NCBI GenBank assembly: GCA_014338405.1
Contig: JTDE01001364.1
Coordinates: forward strand, 15,081-79,080
Length of the DNA: 64,000 nucleotides
Origin: Paragonimus skrjabini miyazakii
Lineage: Eukaryota > Platyhelminthes > Trematoda > Plagiorchiida > Troglotrematidae
Direction of reading: 5' to 3'
Shown here: piece by piece, positions 32,951 to 45,399 of the stretch
How positions within the stretch are numbered: the stretch's first letter is position 1
Layout: each line of letters begins with the position of its first letter
The notes under the pieces: generated by a model
What the model was told of the DNA's origin: nothing
The model's input: only the letters and a program-made list of their open reading frames with translations
Database searches by the model: none
Position numbers and translations under genes: made by a program

Positions 32951-34130
32951 ACGTGATTGACCTTTGCTGCTTCGTTAGAAGACGCGTCTCCTAACAGTAG
33001 AACACTGGGGGAAATGAGGTACCAGAACTAAATATCGTGTTTGATGAAATGATAGTCCAATCCAATCAAACTACTGTTTCTATGACAAACGATCGTTTTC
33101 GTTATCAACACAACTGCTCTCAAGAGCGAAAGGTGAAATGACAGCTTAACCACTGAGCACATTAGGAATAATGTTGGCATATCAAATCTTTATACTTTTT
33201 ATTTATTTATCAGCATATCCAATACCGGGTGCACACTAGTTGAATGCGCATAACTACACACTACAAGTTATCTCTGATCACACAGATGGCAATTGAAACG
33301 AACTTTCCTAAGTTTGATTTAAAGCAGAATAAACTTACAAATATCGTCGGCAGTTTAGTCATTCGGATAGGTTTGATTTCACGGGTTGTCCTGCACTAAT
33401 GTGTTGCAGAATTAATAAAACCGCTGGCGATACTTTTGGTTGCTTCTTTTCAACTGGTTGTCAATAGAAAAGTCTTGAAATGCTCATCGTCTAATCTGTC
33501 CTCAGAGGTTAGTTCAAAAAACACCCAGCACAATATTTCAAGTAACTGGTCCCCAAGGTAATGGAGAACTTGGTAAATTCCTCTGTCTAGGCTAAGGTGA
33601 TGGTTTCTGGAAGGAATACTTTCTGGTTGCGCATGCCTCTTGAATTGCAGCTGGTAACAAAGAATCATCCGTGGGTAACGGTAACCGTGAATTTTCAAAG
33701 ATTGATCTCACCGTTCAGTGAAGAAGATTCTACCATTGTAACCTCAGTAACCGTTTAGGTGGCTACCGGGCTGTTGATTCCAACTGAAGTAAATGGTGAT
33801 GTGGGTGAACGCGTATCTGATTCAGGCTCAGTTGATAGCCGGGTTCCGCAAGGTCTCGTCACAGATTGTCTGTTGTTCATTCCATTTGTTTCTGAATAAT
33901 CAATGCTGCTGTGTCATGGGAGAAGAAAAAGACGGATGAGATATGAAGGGCTTAGAGGGTGTGTATACTTATAAACGAGTCAAAATTTTCTGGTCAATAA
34001 TTTATAGAAACCAACGTGCTCTTCAAGATCAACGAATGTGAAGTCTTGTACATTCATCATCAGAAGTGCGTTAACTACTATCTTAGTGACAATAAAACGC
34101 ATGCGTCCTTATCACAGGATCAGCGATCAT
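32951..34130. other. Nothing recognised
   Basis: Short ORFs only; no motif or splice-site pair seen. Confidence 0.4.
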
Positions 34131-34134
34131 AGTT

Positions 34135-34405
34135 GACATGGCAGTTGCTTTGAGCGTTAATCATAAAAGAATGTGACTGAACAGATATATGCTAATTTGG
34201 TCATGCTTAATGTGAAATCAATGGCTCGATATTCAATACGGTTGCCTCGTGGAGGCATGACGGAAGTTCAGACAAAGGTGCACACCAGTGATGAACTTTA
34301 ACAACAGTGGAACTTGAATATGTTCCTCTTCCCGCGGGGCTGACTGGAAAGTGTATGGGAATGCAGAGGCTGTGATCATGTATGAATAGTGTCCAAGTCA
34401 CGTCT
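34135..34405 (+). repeat. Hammerhead-type SINE, degenerate
   Basis: 'gaatgtgactgaacagatat', 'tggtcatgcttaatgtgaaatc', 'cggttgcctcgtgg' and later 'ctgactggaaagtgtatggg', 'aatgcagaggctgtgatcat' follow the SINE unit in order. The ribozyme at about 34284-34320 reads CCAGTGATGAACTTTAACAA and then CAGTGGAACTTGAA; the GAAA box is GGAAC and stem I is lost, so it is inactive. Confidence 0.55.
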
Positions 34406-37400
34406 ACCAAAATCCTATACTACATCCCAATGGATTTGGGACTACTGTGTAATATTGTACGGTACTTTTCAGCCCGAAGTCTTTCTCACTAAGTTCACCT
34501 TCATAAACCAACCAACGCATCTGGAAACAAACGTAAAAGCCAGTTACTTTTGATATCAGTAAACATTTAAGAATAAGTCAGTGACATAACTGTGGATTTT
34601 ACGTAAACCTCCTGTCCAGGAAGGCCATCAGCATCATTTCGGTTCTAAATGCATTATCTGAAACTGACCGTGGAGAAAAGCAACTAACGTGTACATGGAA
34701 CTTCTTAGTAGTTCAGACCTCCTTATATTGAAAAACAATGTCCAAATTTGTGGTTAAAGAAGTTAGTAAATTTGCAAAGTCAACCTTAATGAAATACGTG
34801 TGAGAGATGGTATTCACTAGAAGTGTATGTCTACTCATTAACATCTCTTCCACAGGTGACCTGACATGATGTAGCCTCATCGTGCTTCGGTGTGGGTAAG
34901 TGCCATGCTAGCGCAAAAACAACTTCGTCAAAATTTCTTGCTGAAAATTTAAGTGCGTTTATATCTTCACATTTTGAAACACCCCATCAGACTTTATCTA
35001 CGAAAAGCAGAAAGAGATTAATTTATGTCGCAATATCTAGCTTATTAGTAGGAAGCTGGGAACTCAGCACAATTTGCCTCCGCAATAAATTTCAATATGG
35101 TTGTAAGAATACCGAGAGATGTAAATGGTATCTCTTCGTATTATATCTTCAATACTTATTGACAATAACTATGTATATATACGCATGAAAAACTAGTGGG
35201 TTAGGAGAAGAAACAGAAGGAAAAAGCGACAAACNNNNNNNNNNNNNNNNNNNNNNNNNNNNNNNNNNNNNNNNNNNNNNNNNNNNNNNNNNNNNNNNNN
35301 NNNNNNNNNNNNNNNNNNNNNNNNNNNNNNNNNNTGAAGCGCACTGTGGTAAACTGTCAGATCAATGGGAGTTTAAGACATATACATGCATAAGTAATTT
35401 GCACACATAATGCTGGATTGTGACCCTAATCGCAACTGTCCCCTGCAAAATGCAGAGTAATTTGACGTAGAGTAATCCCGAATCGAGATTAATTTGATAG
35501 CCTGTGATCACTGTCTGGCAATAGACGACAGCGGAATTGCGCGTTAACCCAATAGGAAGGAATTAAGTTGTACAGCTAACTTTTGAACTCATACTGATAA
35601 ATAGTCCTTTTTCTTAGAGTTCAACAAATTATCAGTTATACCGGTGTAACTTTCGCCACATTTACACATAGATTAATAAAAATAATGTGAATCTACGTCT
35701 ATAGATTTTCCCCACGAATCCGATCAAGGGCTATGAGTTCAGCTACTCTTGTCGGTTCGTATATCTGTCACGTAGGGAAAGCTTGGGATCTGCTCGCTGT
35801 GACTCCCGTCACTTGCAAAGTATAATTGGTTCCCGTAATCTTATCCACAGGTTATCTTACCCTCTGGGTCTAAAAAGCAGTCGCATATTATGCATACCGA
35901 TAAAAAATGAAAATACTGATGGCATAATATTGAGCTGTCATCTATGGGGTAGAAGACTTTGGTTAGCTAACAGAATTGCCCTACATATACAGGTTGTCCC
36001 CACGGTCATCATTATCCAGAGACTGGTTAGCGTTGTTTAGTAATTTGTTACGTTTTAACGTTTGGTGATCGTTCTTATCCAGTTTTTGTAATCTCCAGTC
36101 AGTGTGATATCCAGCTGGCCTGGACTTGGTCAACATTATTTAGCTCAACTATTACCCGGACGCACATATTGCGAACCCCGCGCCTCTATGCACCCTATTC
36201 AACTGTTGTCACTATTACCTAAGAAAGCATACTATTACGTATATGCCCACACCCTAAATCTAATACAAAGTGAGCTATACTCACTGTATGGACAATTATC
36301 CTACGTTGCAAACCGAGTGCAGTGTTCTTCAGCTCCATGTGATTGACGTTGGTCAACTATAGTTAGAAATGTTGAAAAACAGTGACTGCATACTAAATAG
36401 GTAAGATAACAAGCCAAAAATGGACAGTTAGACCGAAGGAAAGACCTAGATATTGATACACAAACTAAGGTTTTGGTCGTACTAGAATTCTTTTCAAGTG
36501 ATTATACATGAGCGTCAATTTACAGTGTAGGGCGATCATGAGATTTTACAATTAATAAATGTAAATATGACGATATAAACAGGAATCGCTCCATTGAAGT
36601 TATTAAGCAATACACTGGTAATATGTGAATTAGTAATTCCGTAAACTGTCACTGTTGAACCATTCACTTATTATTAGTGAAATATAGTAAAAAATTTGCA
36701 ACAACTTCACAATTACACAAAATTGAAAAACAAATACGGAAGTGGTTAGTATCTTGTCTACACTTGTCAGCTGAACAACGCTTATACTTAGTCGTCCTTA
36801 CCATATTCTTGATACTTTCTCCGAAACGTTATAAGCGACTTGTGAACCGTTTTCGTTTGAGCCTCTACTTTGTGTGTCCACAGTCTGGCTTGAAACAGAA
36901 CTCTATCTGACGTAGGAGTAATATGCACTTGTCAGCCAGTTATCATTTAACATGACTGATATACTGCATCCGAGAGCTGACAAGAAACTTCCCGTAAGGA
37001 AAGTTCTGCATTCCGGATGACATCAGGACGAGATGCAATATCCAACACGGTGACCGTAAACGATTATCTTGGTATCAGAATTTTTCTACCATTTCAGACT
37101 GACGGAACTTGCAAAAGCATGCAAAAGCGCGATCCTAGATCAATGCCTTTTTTCCAAAAGCCATTAGCATTCGGTTGACCTGCGAAGCATAAACATTCTT
37201 AGTAGTGAATCGAGGGCTTGCCGCCGTAACACGGTATGCATAATCCAGTAATCCATTCATTATCTCGGAGATCACTAAGTGCAAAGTAAACGGTCAAATG
37301 TCCATTGAACTATCTCCATATCCACTTGTAAGGATACACGACTGTAAATTAGTCCCTGGCGGTCAAGAAACTACTGGTCTGGGTTGAGGGAGGTTTGAAT

Positions 37401-37770
37401 AGATTAGCTGAGGTTTTCATCAATATGATCAGAAATATTTAACTTGTGACAGACTGACTTCCTATGCGATCCAAAATTGTGACACAACAAATCGGATAAG
37501 TTCAAATAAATAGATTTTGAGTTTACTAAGAGATCATCTTAGGCAAGAAGCTTGCCTGTTTTATTGTCAGACAAAAAAACCAGCTGAGCAACATTAATAC
37601 GATGCAGTACTGAAAACAGATAACATTCTGTTCTAAAGGACATCGCAACTTATCTTTTTGTGCTATCTTTTAGAGAGTAAAATCCTACAGTCTCAAGATA
37701 TTTCCGGCAAAAGAAATTGCACTGTCGGCTATTTTGTCATTAGCTTATCTAGGTGGAACCCAAATGCGAA
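34406..37770. other. Nothing recognised (includes a 100-base gap)
   Basis: AT-rich sequence without a family signature. ORFs at 34892, 35783, 36104 and 36677 lack motifs and splice support. Confidence 0.4.
35235..35334. other. Assembly gap (100 N)
   Basis: A run of exactly 100 N, probably a scaffold gap of unknown true size. Confidence 0.99.
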
Positions 37771-37776
37771 AAATCT

Positions 37777-37856
37777 GGGCTTCAGCTGGATTCGAACCAG
37801 TGACAAAACAGCATGCCCAAGTGCGGCACCTGTTCTACTGAGTGAGCTACGAAGCC
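37777..37856 (-). repeat. tRNA-derived SINE head, best-preserved copy
   Basis: The minus strand starts GGCTTCGTAGCTCACTCAG and ends with box B GGTTCGAATCC (plus 37788-37798), then AGCTGAAGCC. GGCTTC pairs with GAAGCC as an acceptor stem, and CTGG/CCAG closes the T arm, so an almost complete cloverleaf survives; the anticodon loop lacks the usual T33. The flank (plus 37900 on, 'aatccaccaaatgaaccag') matches the flank of the copy at 19001-19082, so the repeat is longer than the tRNA part. A working tRNA gene is unlikely. Confidence 0.65.
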
Positions 37857-37999
37857 AGAAGTTTTCATAATTGGACTCAGTTACTCACCCAGTTCACTGT
37901 GTCAAATGTAATCCACCAAATGAACCAGCGGCTCCACTGCTCAAGCAGAGCAGGTGACATCTACCAAACATTGAAACTACCGTTTGAACACGGTGAATC

Positions 38000-40900
38000 T
38001 ATGGAAAAAACGGGTTCAAAGGCTGATATGCACATTTTCATGTGAAAATAGTACGAAAGTAAATTTTTCCCGTAATCTTCCACGATGCATTTCAAGATTG
38101 CTTGACAATTGATGTTCTAGGGTTTCCAACAATTTAGTGGATATGTTGATCATATCTTTCTGGATAGAATATCGTTGTCTTATCGCTTTTGCTGAGATTC
38201 TTCCCTTCTTGAACTGAATAAACTAAAACGACCTCACAGGCTGCAAATGCGCTTTGTGGTCTACCATACATATCAATGCTTTTTATGGTACGCAGCATAA
38301 CTTGATTAGTAAAGGAGAGCGTGTTATCGGTCCAGCCCACTTTCGTGTAGTCTCTTTACTGTTGTTTTCGTTAAATCGCAATCTCATGTGCTCTAATGAT
38401 CTGCATCCAGCCAAATCCTGTAGACACACACTGACTAGGGTTTGTGTGGTCCGTTCAGTTTGCACTTCAAGACCCTAGTTAAGTGAACACATGCAAACGT
38501 AGGTCATTCTCACCTCAACTGACACTTCTCAGTGTGATTTATTGAGCAGGAGGTTCGAGACTGCAGTATACCTATGGGCTTTTAGAGTTTCCACTTTTAT
38601 AGCGACTCCAACAGTGTCAACTTGATACTACCCAAAGCACTGCGCACTAATGATGTCATCTTGGTTGATACTCAAGCAACGAAAGTCCAGATTCGGCTTT
38701 CGGTAAACAGACGAGCAAAAACATTAACAACTACAGCAACCGAATCAATCAATGTTCCTAAGAGTAGCCCATCTTGTTCAAGTCTGTAGCATAATTTTAC
38801 CAGCTCAGCCTCATCCTACTAGTATGCAGCACGAATATGTATACGTCGAGAGATCAAAAACAGTCTAGACCGTGCAATACTGTTAATGTCCGTAACCTAC
38901 TACTTGCTGCGTGCTTCGTGAAAAAAAGGAACTCAGGTAGGAGAACGAAATCAAGCGCAGTCAATGACAGATGTTACAACAGGAATTGAGGTTTTAATTA
39001 GGTATGATAGTCAACTTTACGTGTCAAGGAACCCTAAAAAGCCGTGTTGATGGTATTAAAAACATCTGCGAGCTAATCAACCGAAAGACGAGCCACCACT
39101 TTTTCCAATTTCTGATAAGGACGAATGATTAGTAACTGGTACTGATAACGTCTGTTTGGTTGTTGAGGAAGAACCTGTTAAGTCAAAAAGGTGTACATTT
39201 CTTCTGACTATTGAGCTATTGCTCCAATGTACCACAATACAAGTTGTTGTATGATACGTCAGTAGGTATAGTTTCGTGCAGAAAATCAATGTGTCCATAG
39301 ACGAAAGTCGTGTAAGACAAACTCCTGCAACGATTCAACTAGTTTTTTTAAAACGTTTCTATGACTGAATCCGTGAATTAGCTAGTGAAGTTAAAAACTT
39401 CGTGAAACTTACAGCATTCAAATAAATTTATTTTTTACACCCTTTTCATCCCGTAATTACCGAACTAAAGTGACGGCGATTGAGCTCTTTTCAGCAAAGT
39501 GAGGATACCACAAATCTTGTAAGCAGTTTTTTCTTAAAAAAGGTTCTGCCTGAACGTTTGTGTATCTAAACCTCTGTGTGACCTCAACTGAAGACTACTG
39601 ATTTTATTTTGGTGCCAGATAACTTTGCCGAAAAAGCCACCTTCACAAAAACAGATTAATATATCCAGTGATAAAACTGTGATCTGGTTTTGGTTTGTTC
39701 CACTTCCCACCTGCGTTTCCATTAAATTTTTTAAAGTGCTGCTCTACAACGAACACACTGACCACTGCTTGTCTTTACTCCAATATATTGCTGAACAGGT
39801 TCGAAAGGGAATCATCAGCATGAAATAAGTGACGTAAATTGTTATTTCTAGGAAATTATTAACGACTCTACCAAAGTTAGAAAATAAAGGCTTCCGGATT
39901 CGCTTTAGGAAACCAGAGAACTTATCGGTAATATGGTATTGATTTGTTGTCATCAGCAATAAGACAGGAGATGAATTAAGAGGCTAAAGCTAACAAATTG
40001 AGTTCATACACATGCTAGTTCAAAATTCGTAAAACCCGTAACGGACGGAAGTTTTATGTGATAAATCTTTACACTTAATGACAGACCTACAATTTGTGAC
40101 CTGGAGACAAACTCCAGGGTTCGGACATTTAGTTGGAATTCCCAGTGAGAAGTTTACTCAAGGGACACTCCAAAGACAGTTTTCCTAACAGATGCGGGTT
40201 AGCAGATGGACTCAACACACTGTTGTAACCATAGCCGTCTTGTTTAGCTGGGCGGGAGTGTACACCTATTTCAGTTCAAGTTGTTTGGCTCCATCTTTCA
40301 AGTGTTTCGACTAAAACTGACCATTACTAGTAGTGTCTGGCAGTTGACGTCGTCTAAAAAGAAACGCAAGGCCGGGAACCGAGATGTTCCAATGACTGCA
40401 ACTGCACTCTATAAACATACGGTCTTTCCATAATGGAAAGGGCTCTCAGGATAATGTATTTTATCAAAAAGATACCAAAAGCTGCACGTACGAACAAATC
40501 GCATTTATATACTAGTGGAAGACTGACTAAAATCTAACGTTCTTCTCTCTTAAACTGAGATACTTCTTGTTGTATATTTTATCTTTCGCTGCATCATTTG
40601 TCATATCGAGTACCATATAAAATGTAGCAGATTTATGGCCTCCTTAATGAGCTTTATCTATCTCGTGTCAGGGTGTATTATGATCACATGATTGTCGAGA
40701 AACGTTACATCCCCTTACAGTGTGCAAGAAGTGAGCTGCCACATTCGATTTTGTTAGACAAGAACCAACTAACGACAAGTGAAGCGTACGTGATATGTAG
40801 ATATTGTTGGATAACATTAGCGAGCAATAAGTACATGTTCATGATATATACATGTCTCAGATACCACCCACTGCTGTTTTCCCTTTTGTTCAAATTGGAT

Positions 40901-41280
40901 TAATTTGGGAGTCACATCTTCAGTATGCACAAGCTAAAATGTGGTTTTGGTTGGAAAGTACTTCACAGTAAGCCTCTGAGATTTCCTACTTCGATCAGAA
41001 CTGGTTTAGTTTGTTATGTACATTAAGTTGTCGATCGCTGTTCCGTCAACTTTTAACTGGGTTCAGCTTGTTGTTCTACTAACGGATCAACACCAGTGTC
41101 AGGCGAAGGGAAGAGATTAAGACGTATAAATCATATATAACTCCTATACACACGGATGCTGCTAGAAGTGTTGTCCGTAATTGTGCTAAAGCAAAAACAC
41201 TTTACCTAGGCGTAAGGACAACACCTATTGTAAACTATTCTCAGAGTTTGTATTGCATTCCAAACTGCGACCACTTCAAA
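38000..41280. other. Nothing recognised
   Basis: No RT, nuclease, tRNA or ribozyme signature. The ORFs are short, overlap on both strands and lack splice support. Confidence 0.4.
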
Positions 41281-41285
41281 CTCGT

Positions 41286-41471
41286 CTAAGCTTGTAAATC
41301 TTCCACGTGCTTCAAGTAGTCTTGAGTGAAAAAATTATCGTAGTTTAAGAGCTGTTGACCGTAGTCAACCACAACCGATGAGTCGTCACCCAAATATCCA
41401 ATCCAGATATCCTGAAGCGCATAGTGAATAATGTAGTGCTGCACTATCCTCTTGGAAGTAAACGTATTCAA
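41286..41471 (-). CDS. Possible exon or relic ORF, unrecognised
   Basis: A 61-codon minus ORF ending DYGQQLLNYDNFFTQDYLKH and a TAG stop. Upstream on the minus strand a second frame is also coding-like (LKRPEVLEYVYFQEDSAALH), as if one frameshift separates two halves. It lies about 0.6-0.8 kb downstream, in minus sense, of the TATA box in the promoter-like repeat at 41850-42340, so it may belong to the same transcript. Family unknown. Confidence 0.25.
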   Translation of the reverse strand: MNTFTSKRIVQHYIIHYALQDIWIGYLGDDSSVVVDYGQQLLNYDNFFTQDYLKHVEDLQA

Positions 41472-41849
41472 GTACTTCCGGTCGTTTCAGCGCTGACACA
41501 ACATTCTACTGCTGCATCCAGGTATAGGAGTGCTGTACTTTGTGGATAACTATGGGCACAGATATGCTACAGATATGTTTTTATCAAAGATAGAAAGAGC
41601 AATGGTTCGTATTTCATCAGTCCCCATCCAAACCATACGTCTTGCACCATGCTGGATCCGGATCAAGGATATTGATGTTACAAAAATGCGATTACTGCAC
41701 GGTTCCACTTAAAAGGATCATTACTCTTCTAGTAAACATAATCAAAAATATGTCGCTTCCAGAGAAATACGGCGTGCAGAAGAAATCTCTCTTCTCCGCA
41801 TCCAATAATCTATGTTCTCGTAATTGGTCTTCTCACTATTTCGATAGTT

Positions 41850-42340
41850 GTACCTCTCGAGTATTGTTGTAAACCCTAGAAAAAATACGCTGGTTCGTCC
41901 TCGAAACCGTAATGCGCTTGACAGAAATCGGCTTATCCTCCTTGTAATAATTAAAATGAAAATTATCGGTCTCGAAAATAACGTGACTAGCCCGTAATTG
42001 TTCCCAAGACAAACCAAGTGACGGTACAAAAAGCGGCTTTCTTCCGCTCCAAAAACGTGCGCGACAAGTAGAAAATTACAAGGTATTTATATGGTGCATA
42101 CTGCCTGCAAACATTCTCGAATCAAAAAATCGAAGGACATTTGCCGAAAATAACAGTTGAAGTCACAAAGCCACCAATGAACATAGCAGAATAAAGCTGG
42201 GACAGGCAAAAATTGGCGAGGTTATCACTCAATTGTTCTGAGCAGTTCTGTTCATTCTGATTGGACAAAGTCGTTTTCTTGAGGAACGAGGCGGTTTTGG
42301 ACGGAAAAAATGAACTTCCTAACAGCTATCTAATATACAT
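41850..42340 (-). repeat. Promoter-like dispersed repeat, copy A
   Basis: About 480 bp aligning with 49650-50170 in the same orientation. On the minus strand it has CCAAT (42260-42264), an inverted CCAAT (42173-42178) and TATAAATA (42084-42091), and then a diverged open stretch of about 40 codons conserved between copies (LSSALRFRGRTSVFF here, LSSAVIHRERLSVFF in the partner). The best-kept block is 'cattctcgaatcaaaaaatcg' and 'gccaccaatga'. It could be the 5' end of an unidentified retroelement or a duplicated host promoter and first exon. Confidence 0.55.
42084..42091 (-). promoter_or_regulatory. TATA box candidate
   Basis: TATAAATA on the minus strand, about 170 bp downstream of a CCAAT box. 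Both elements and their spacing are conserved in the partner repeat (TATAAATA at 49908-49915, CCAAT at 50086-50090). Confidence 0.45.
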
Positions 42341-42364
42341 CAGACTTGGGTGTGTTAACTTTTT

Positions 42365-43390
42365 GAGCGTGTCAGTGGACGCTCGTTTCATGCTATGGGC
42401 AGCCTACTGGGTTCCATGATGATAGACGTTTTAAAGGAATACTTGAAAGACAATTTCAAGAAAGGTTTTTTGGTCCTTGTTCTACAAACGTAGTATGGAC
42501 GACATTCTGGTTTTTATTGGTGAATGTGTTTTTCATTTCATTTTACAATGACTTGAATTCTGTCTATCCAAGGCTCACTGTATCAATTGAGGCGAACAAC
42601 CGTTTATCATTCTTAAACATTCTTATCATCAGCTTTCAAGAAGGAGCAGTGCAAAGCTCGATTTATTGTAAGCCGACGCGGTGCACACAATAGTTTCAAT
42701 TCTCTAGTTTCATAAAGGGCGTTTGACGAGAAACGTAGTTCAGATGGTCACTTAGATATGCATTGCAGATCGGCTGGAGAAAAAAAGGCTTACTAGCAAA
42801 GCGCTGATGGATAATGGTTATCCTGAAGAGTTCGTGGACGTCCACAGTAAGAAGAAAAAGCCAAAAGTGGCAAGCTGCATTCAAGAGAAAAAGGATATAT
42901 TTCTGCGAGTCCAATTCAAGGATGACCATCTGATCAACCATATGAATTACAAACTGCCCATGGCTACCCAGTTGCGCGTTCTGTTAAGCACCAGGGGTTT
43001 GTTTCTTATTAACGGTGGAACATACTCAATTGATAAGTTTGCTTCTCATGTGGTATAGCAGTTCAACTGAAAGTGTAATGACGTCTACATAGGCAGAACA
43101 GGTAGATGCATACATCAACCCATACCGGAGCATTTTTCTAACTGGCTATCAATTACAATATCAATAAATGACCTTGTGAATGTAACAAGAAGAAGAATCC
43201 GGTTTTGTCGATCGTCTAGCACACATTGGCAACTGGTCACCTAGTTTACAATCTTACATCGTCCGACACATTGTTACGTAATCGTAACCCAAGAGTGCCG
43301 GCGATTTTGGAAGCAATGTTAATCAGACTATATTGGCCGGTTTGATGTGTACGGAAGGTGCTGTCGCAATCGATCGCCTTGTCGAAACTG
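42365..43390 (+). mobile_element. Penelope-like element, RT motif B to GIY-YIG end
   Basis: The plus strand shows, in order and across several frames: HAMGSLLGSMMIDVLKEYLK (motif B, like AMGSPLGP), SMDDILVFIGE (motif C with both catalytic Asp), RLSFLNILIISF, the region 42807-43058 (DNGYPEEFVDV to GGTYSIDKFASHVV), and DVYIGRTGRCIHQPIPEHFS, the GIY-YIG endonuclease core (43078-43130). It ends near 43385 with EAMLIRLYWPV*CVRKVLSQ, matching the C-terminus of PLE proteins. PLEs reverse transcribe and cut DNA with this nuclease. Stops and frameshifts make the copy inactive, and the N-terminal half is missing. Confidence 0.8.
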
Positions 43391-44186
43391 ATTGCACCAT
43401 TAGCAAGCGAATAGTCAGATCTATGTGGTTGGTTCGCTCAATTATTGTTGCTAAGTACAGTTTGTGTAAGCGGATGATGAGCGTAAATAAAAATGTCAAC
43501 ATCTCGCGACACGTCTTGTCTGTTTCGAATAAATGGCTACAAGAGCTCAGTGCTTTAAATCACTTTTTATAGTTGACACTTTGTGGGACAACATCCGTAT
43601 GACAATCGCCTGCTGAGGTTCGCAGTAGATCACCTCACTACAGATCGCGTAACAAACGTTTTCATCACTCGTGAGAGGATTTACAAGAAACTGGTCACGT
43701 ACCCGAATATTTTCCATTAAACTAGTGGGTGGTCCTCACAATGCTTTCACCACAGGATGTATAAATAAAACCAGCTCAGTAAGCACACTGAAGTGTGATC
43801 CAACATAATTCAGGATACTCACAGTCACATACACACACTAACAAACAACTCGTTGCCCGACAGCCTACCTGTCGGACTTGCCTTCGGTGAAGTGAAATTG
43901 TGTATTCTTAATCACCATCAGAAACTTCTTCACGTACACTTCAGCCGCATAGTGTTCACTTGAGAAATCTGAGAGGAGTGGAGCTCTTTCAGAATTCGTA
44001 GACTAAGTTATAACCAACAAGTAACAGATATTTAGTGTACCGACGTGCCACAGACTAACTCACTCCGGTTGTTATCTCTAATTCATTTTGTCTAATTCAC
44101 TCAGCTTGAACAGAACTATTATCCCATCGTTCATCAACAGAGTGAATGAACTACACTAGTGAACTTTCTAAAGCAACGTAGATTTT

Positions 44187-44507
44187 TCAACCTGAAGAAA
44201 TGCTAACCGCTAGCCGACACCCGATCGCCTTCATCAAAAACACAATTGTACGCACGTCGGTTGGGGAAACCAAAACGATTTTCCCAGTGCTATTCATATA
44301 GTGCACCATAAAATCATTGAAAAACACCGGTCCACTCTCTCCGGTTGAATACTCCGATGGAAAACTCTGAAGTACCCTAATTTTCTCGACTCTGTAGTTG
44401 GCCGGGTAGATAGTATTTGCAAGAGAATATGTGCGCAGCGTGACGCCATTGATATCGAATGAACAAACAAACCTCTGAAGATACGTACGGCTAAACCCAA
44501 AAGACAT
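44187..44507 (-). CDS. Possible exon, unrecognised protein
   Basis: A 106-codon minus ORF with protein-like composition, for example VCSFDINGVTLRTYSLANTI, ESGPVFFNDFMVHYMNS and KIVLVSPTDVRTIVFLMKAI. An acceptor-like 'gtatcttcag' lies just before AGGTTTGTTTG. No family recognised. It lies between the two promoter-like repeats and in the same orientation, so it could be downstream coding sequence of copy B. Chance remains possible. Confidence 0.3.
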   Translation of the reverse strand: MSFGFSRTYLQRFVCSFDINGVTLRTYSLANTIYPANYRVEKIRVLQSFPSEYSTGESGPVFFNDFMVHYMNSTGKIVLVSPTDVRTIVFLMKAIGCRLAVSISSG

Positions 44508-45034
44508 CCACGGTTATCTAAGGAAAAGCATGCCAGCTAGAAAAGCACGCAAACGAACAGGCTACCACGCTAAGTGCATGGCCAAAAAAATTGATTGTAT
44601 GTTGTGACCAAGCGCAAGTAATTCATGGAAGTCCGACCTTCCATCCGGAACTACATTAGTCTCCCATAATATACAATATGCTTGCGCCATCCGCAACACA
44701 GCTATACCGGGGAATATATGCACTACTCTGAACTGACGCTGGACATAGACATTCCTTACCTGTATCCATGCTTAATGGTCATCACATCAAGTGGATCACT
44801 TCAGGCACAACGCGCATATCGATCATCTGGTTCCGGTGACCACCAGTGAAATGATGGACAGCTGGTTCGGGATGATGGAGTCTTACCGGCATCAAACCTG
44901 AAGGAAAACCTAATCCATGACATGTGAATCAACGTCAGAGTGTAGTTCAAAAGATTAACCTGTAGATCATAATATTGCAATCATTTTCTTGCCTACCTGA
45001 CCACGGTAATTCAATGGTCACGAAAATAAGTTTC

Positions 45035-45180
45035 TCAACAACAAACTACCTCATATCCGTAGATCCTGGATTCGAGTTTCCGACATATTTGGTGGTGACG
45101 ACAGCGTAAGAGATTGAGCCATTTGTCCATAATTCACTGGTGGTCGCTGGGATCAGCTGTTTGTGACAATCTTTATTCCC
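45035..45180 (+). repeat. Dispersed repeat, copy 2 (partner at 31475)
   Basis: Contains GGATTCGAGTTTCC (box B-like) and 'cactggtggtcgctgggatc'. Aligns with 31475-31625 over about 110 bp. Confidence 0.4.
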
Positions 45181-45299
45181 TTTTGGGACTTTGATGGAGG
45201 CTAACTGCATTGTGGGCCGTGTGCAAACAGTCGATTGATTTGTCTATAGAATAAAGGAAGCTGTCAATTCTACGTGATCTAGTTACCTTAGTGAATGTG

Positions 45300-45370
45300 A
45301 CTTCGGCTAAATCACTTCTGATGATAACCATCCACGTTGGCTGAAACGTTGAATATTACAACATGACAAG
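45300..45370 (+). repeat. PLE-tail-like CTGATGAT...GAAACG motif
   Basis: CACTTCTGATGATAACCATC then CACGTTGGCTGAAACGTTG. CTGATGA and GAAA flank a short hairpin (CCA/TGG), a pattern common at PLE ends and similar to a minimal hammerhead. Stem I and the cleavage site are not convincing. Confidence 0.35.
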
Positions 45371-45399
45371 GTTACGCACCTCTGGAGAGCTCCATAAAC

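Noticed and set aside
37777..37856. Functional tRNA gene
   Set aside because: Acceptor and T arms pair, but the anticodon loop lacks T33 and the flanks are repetitive.
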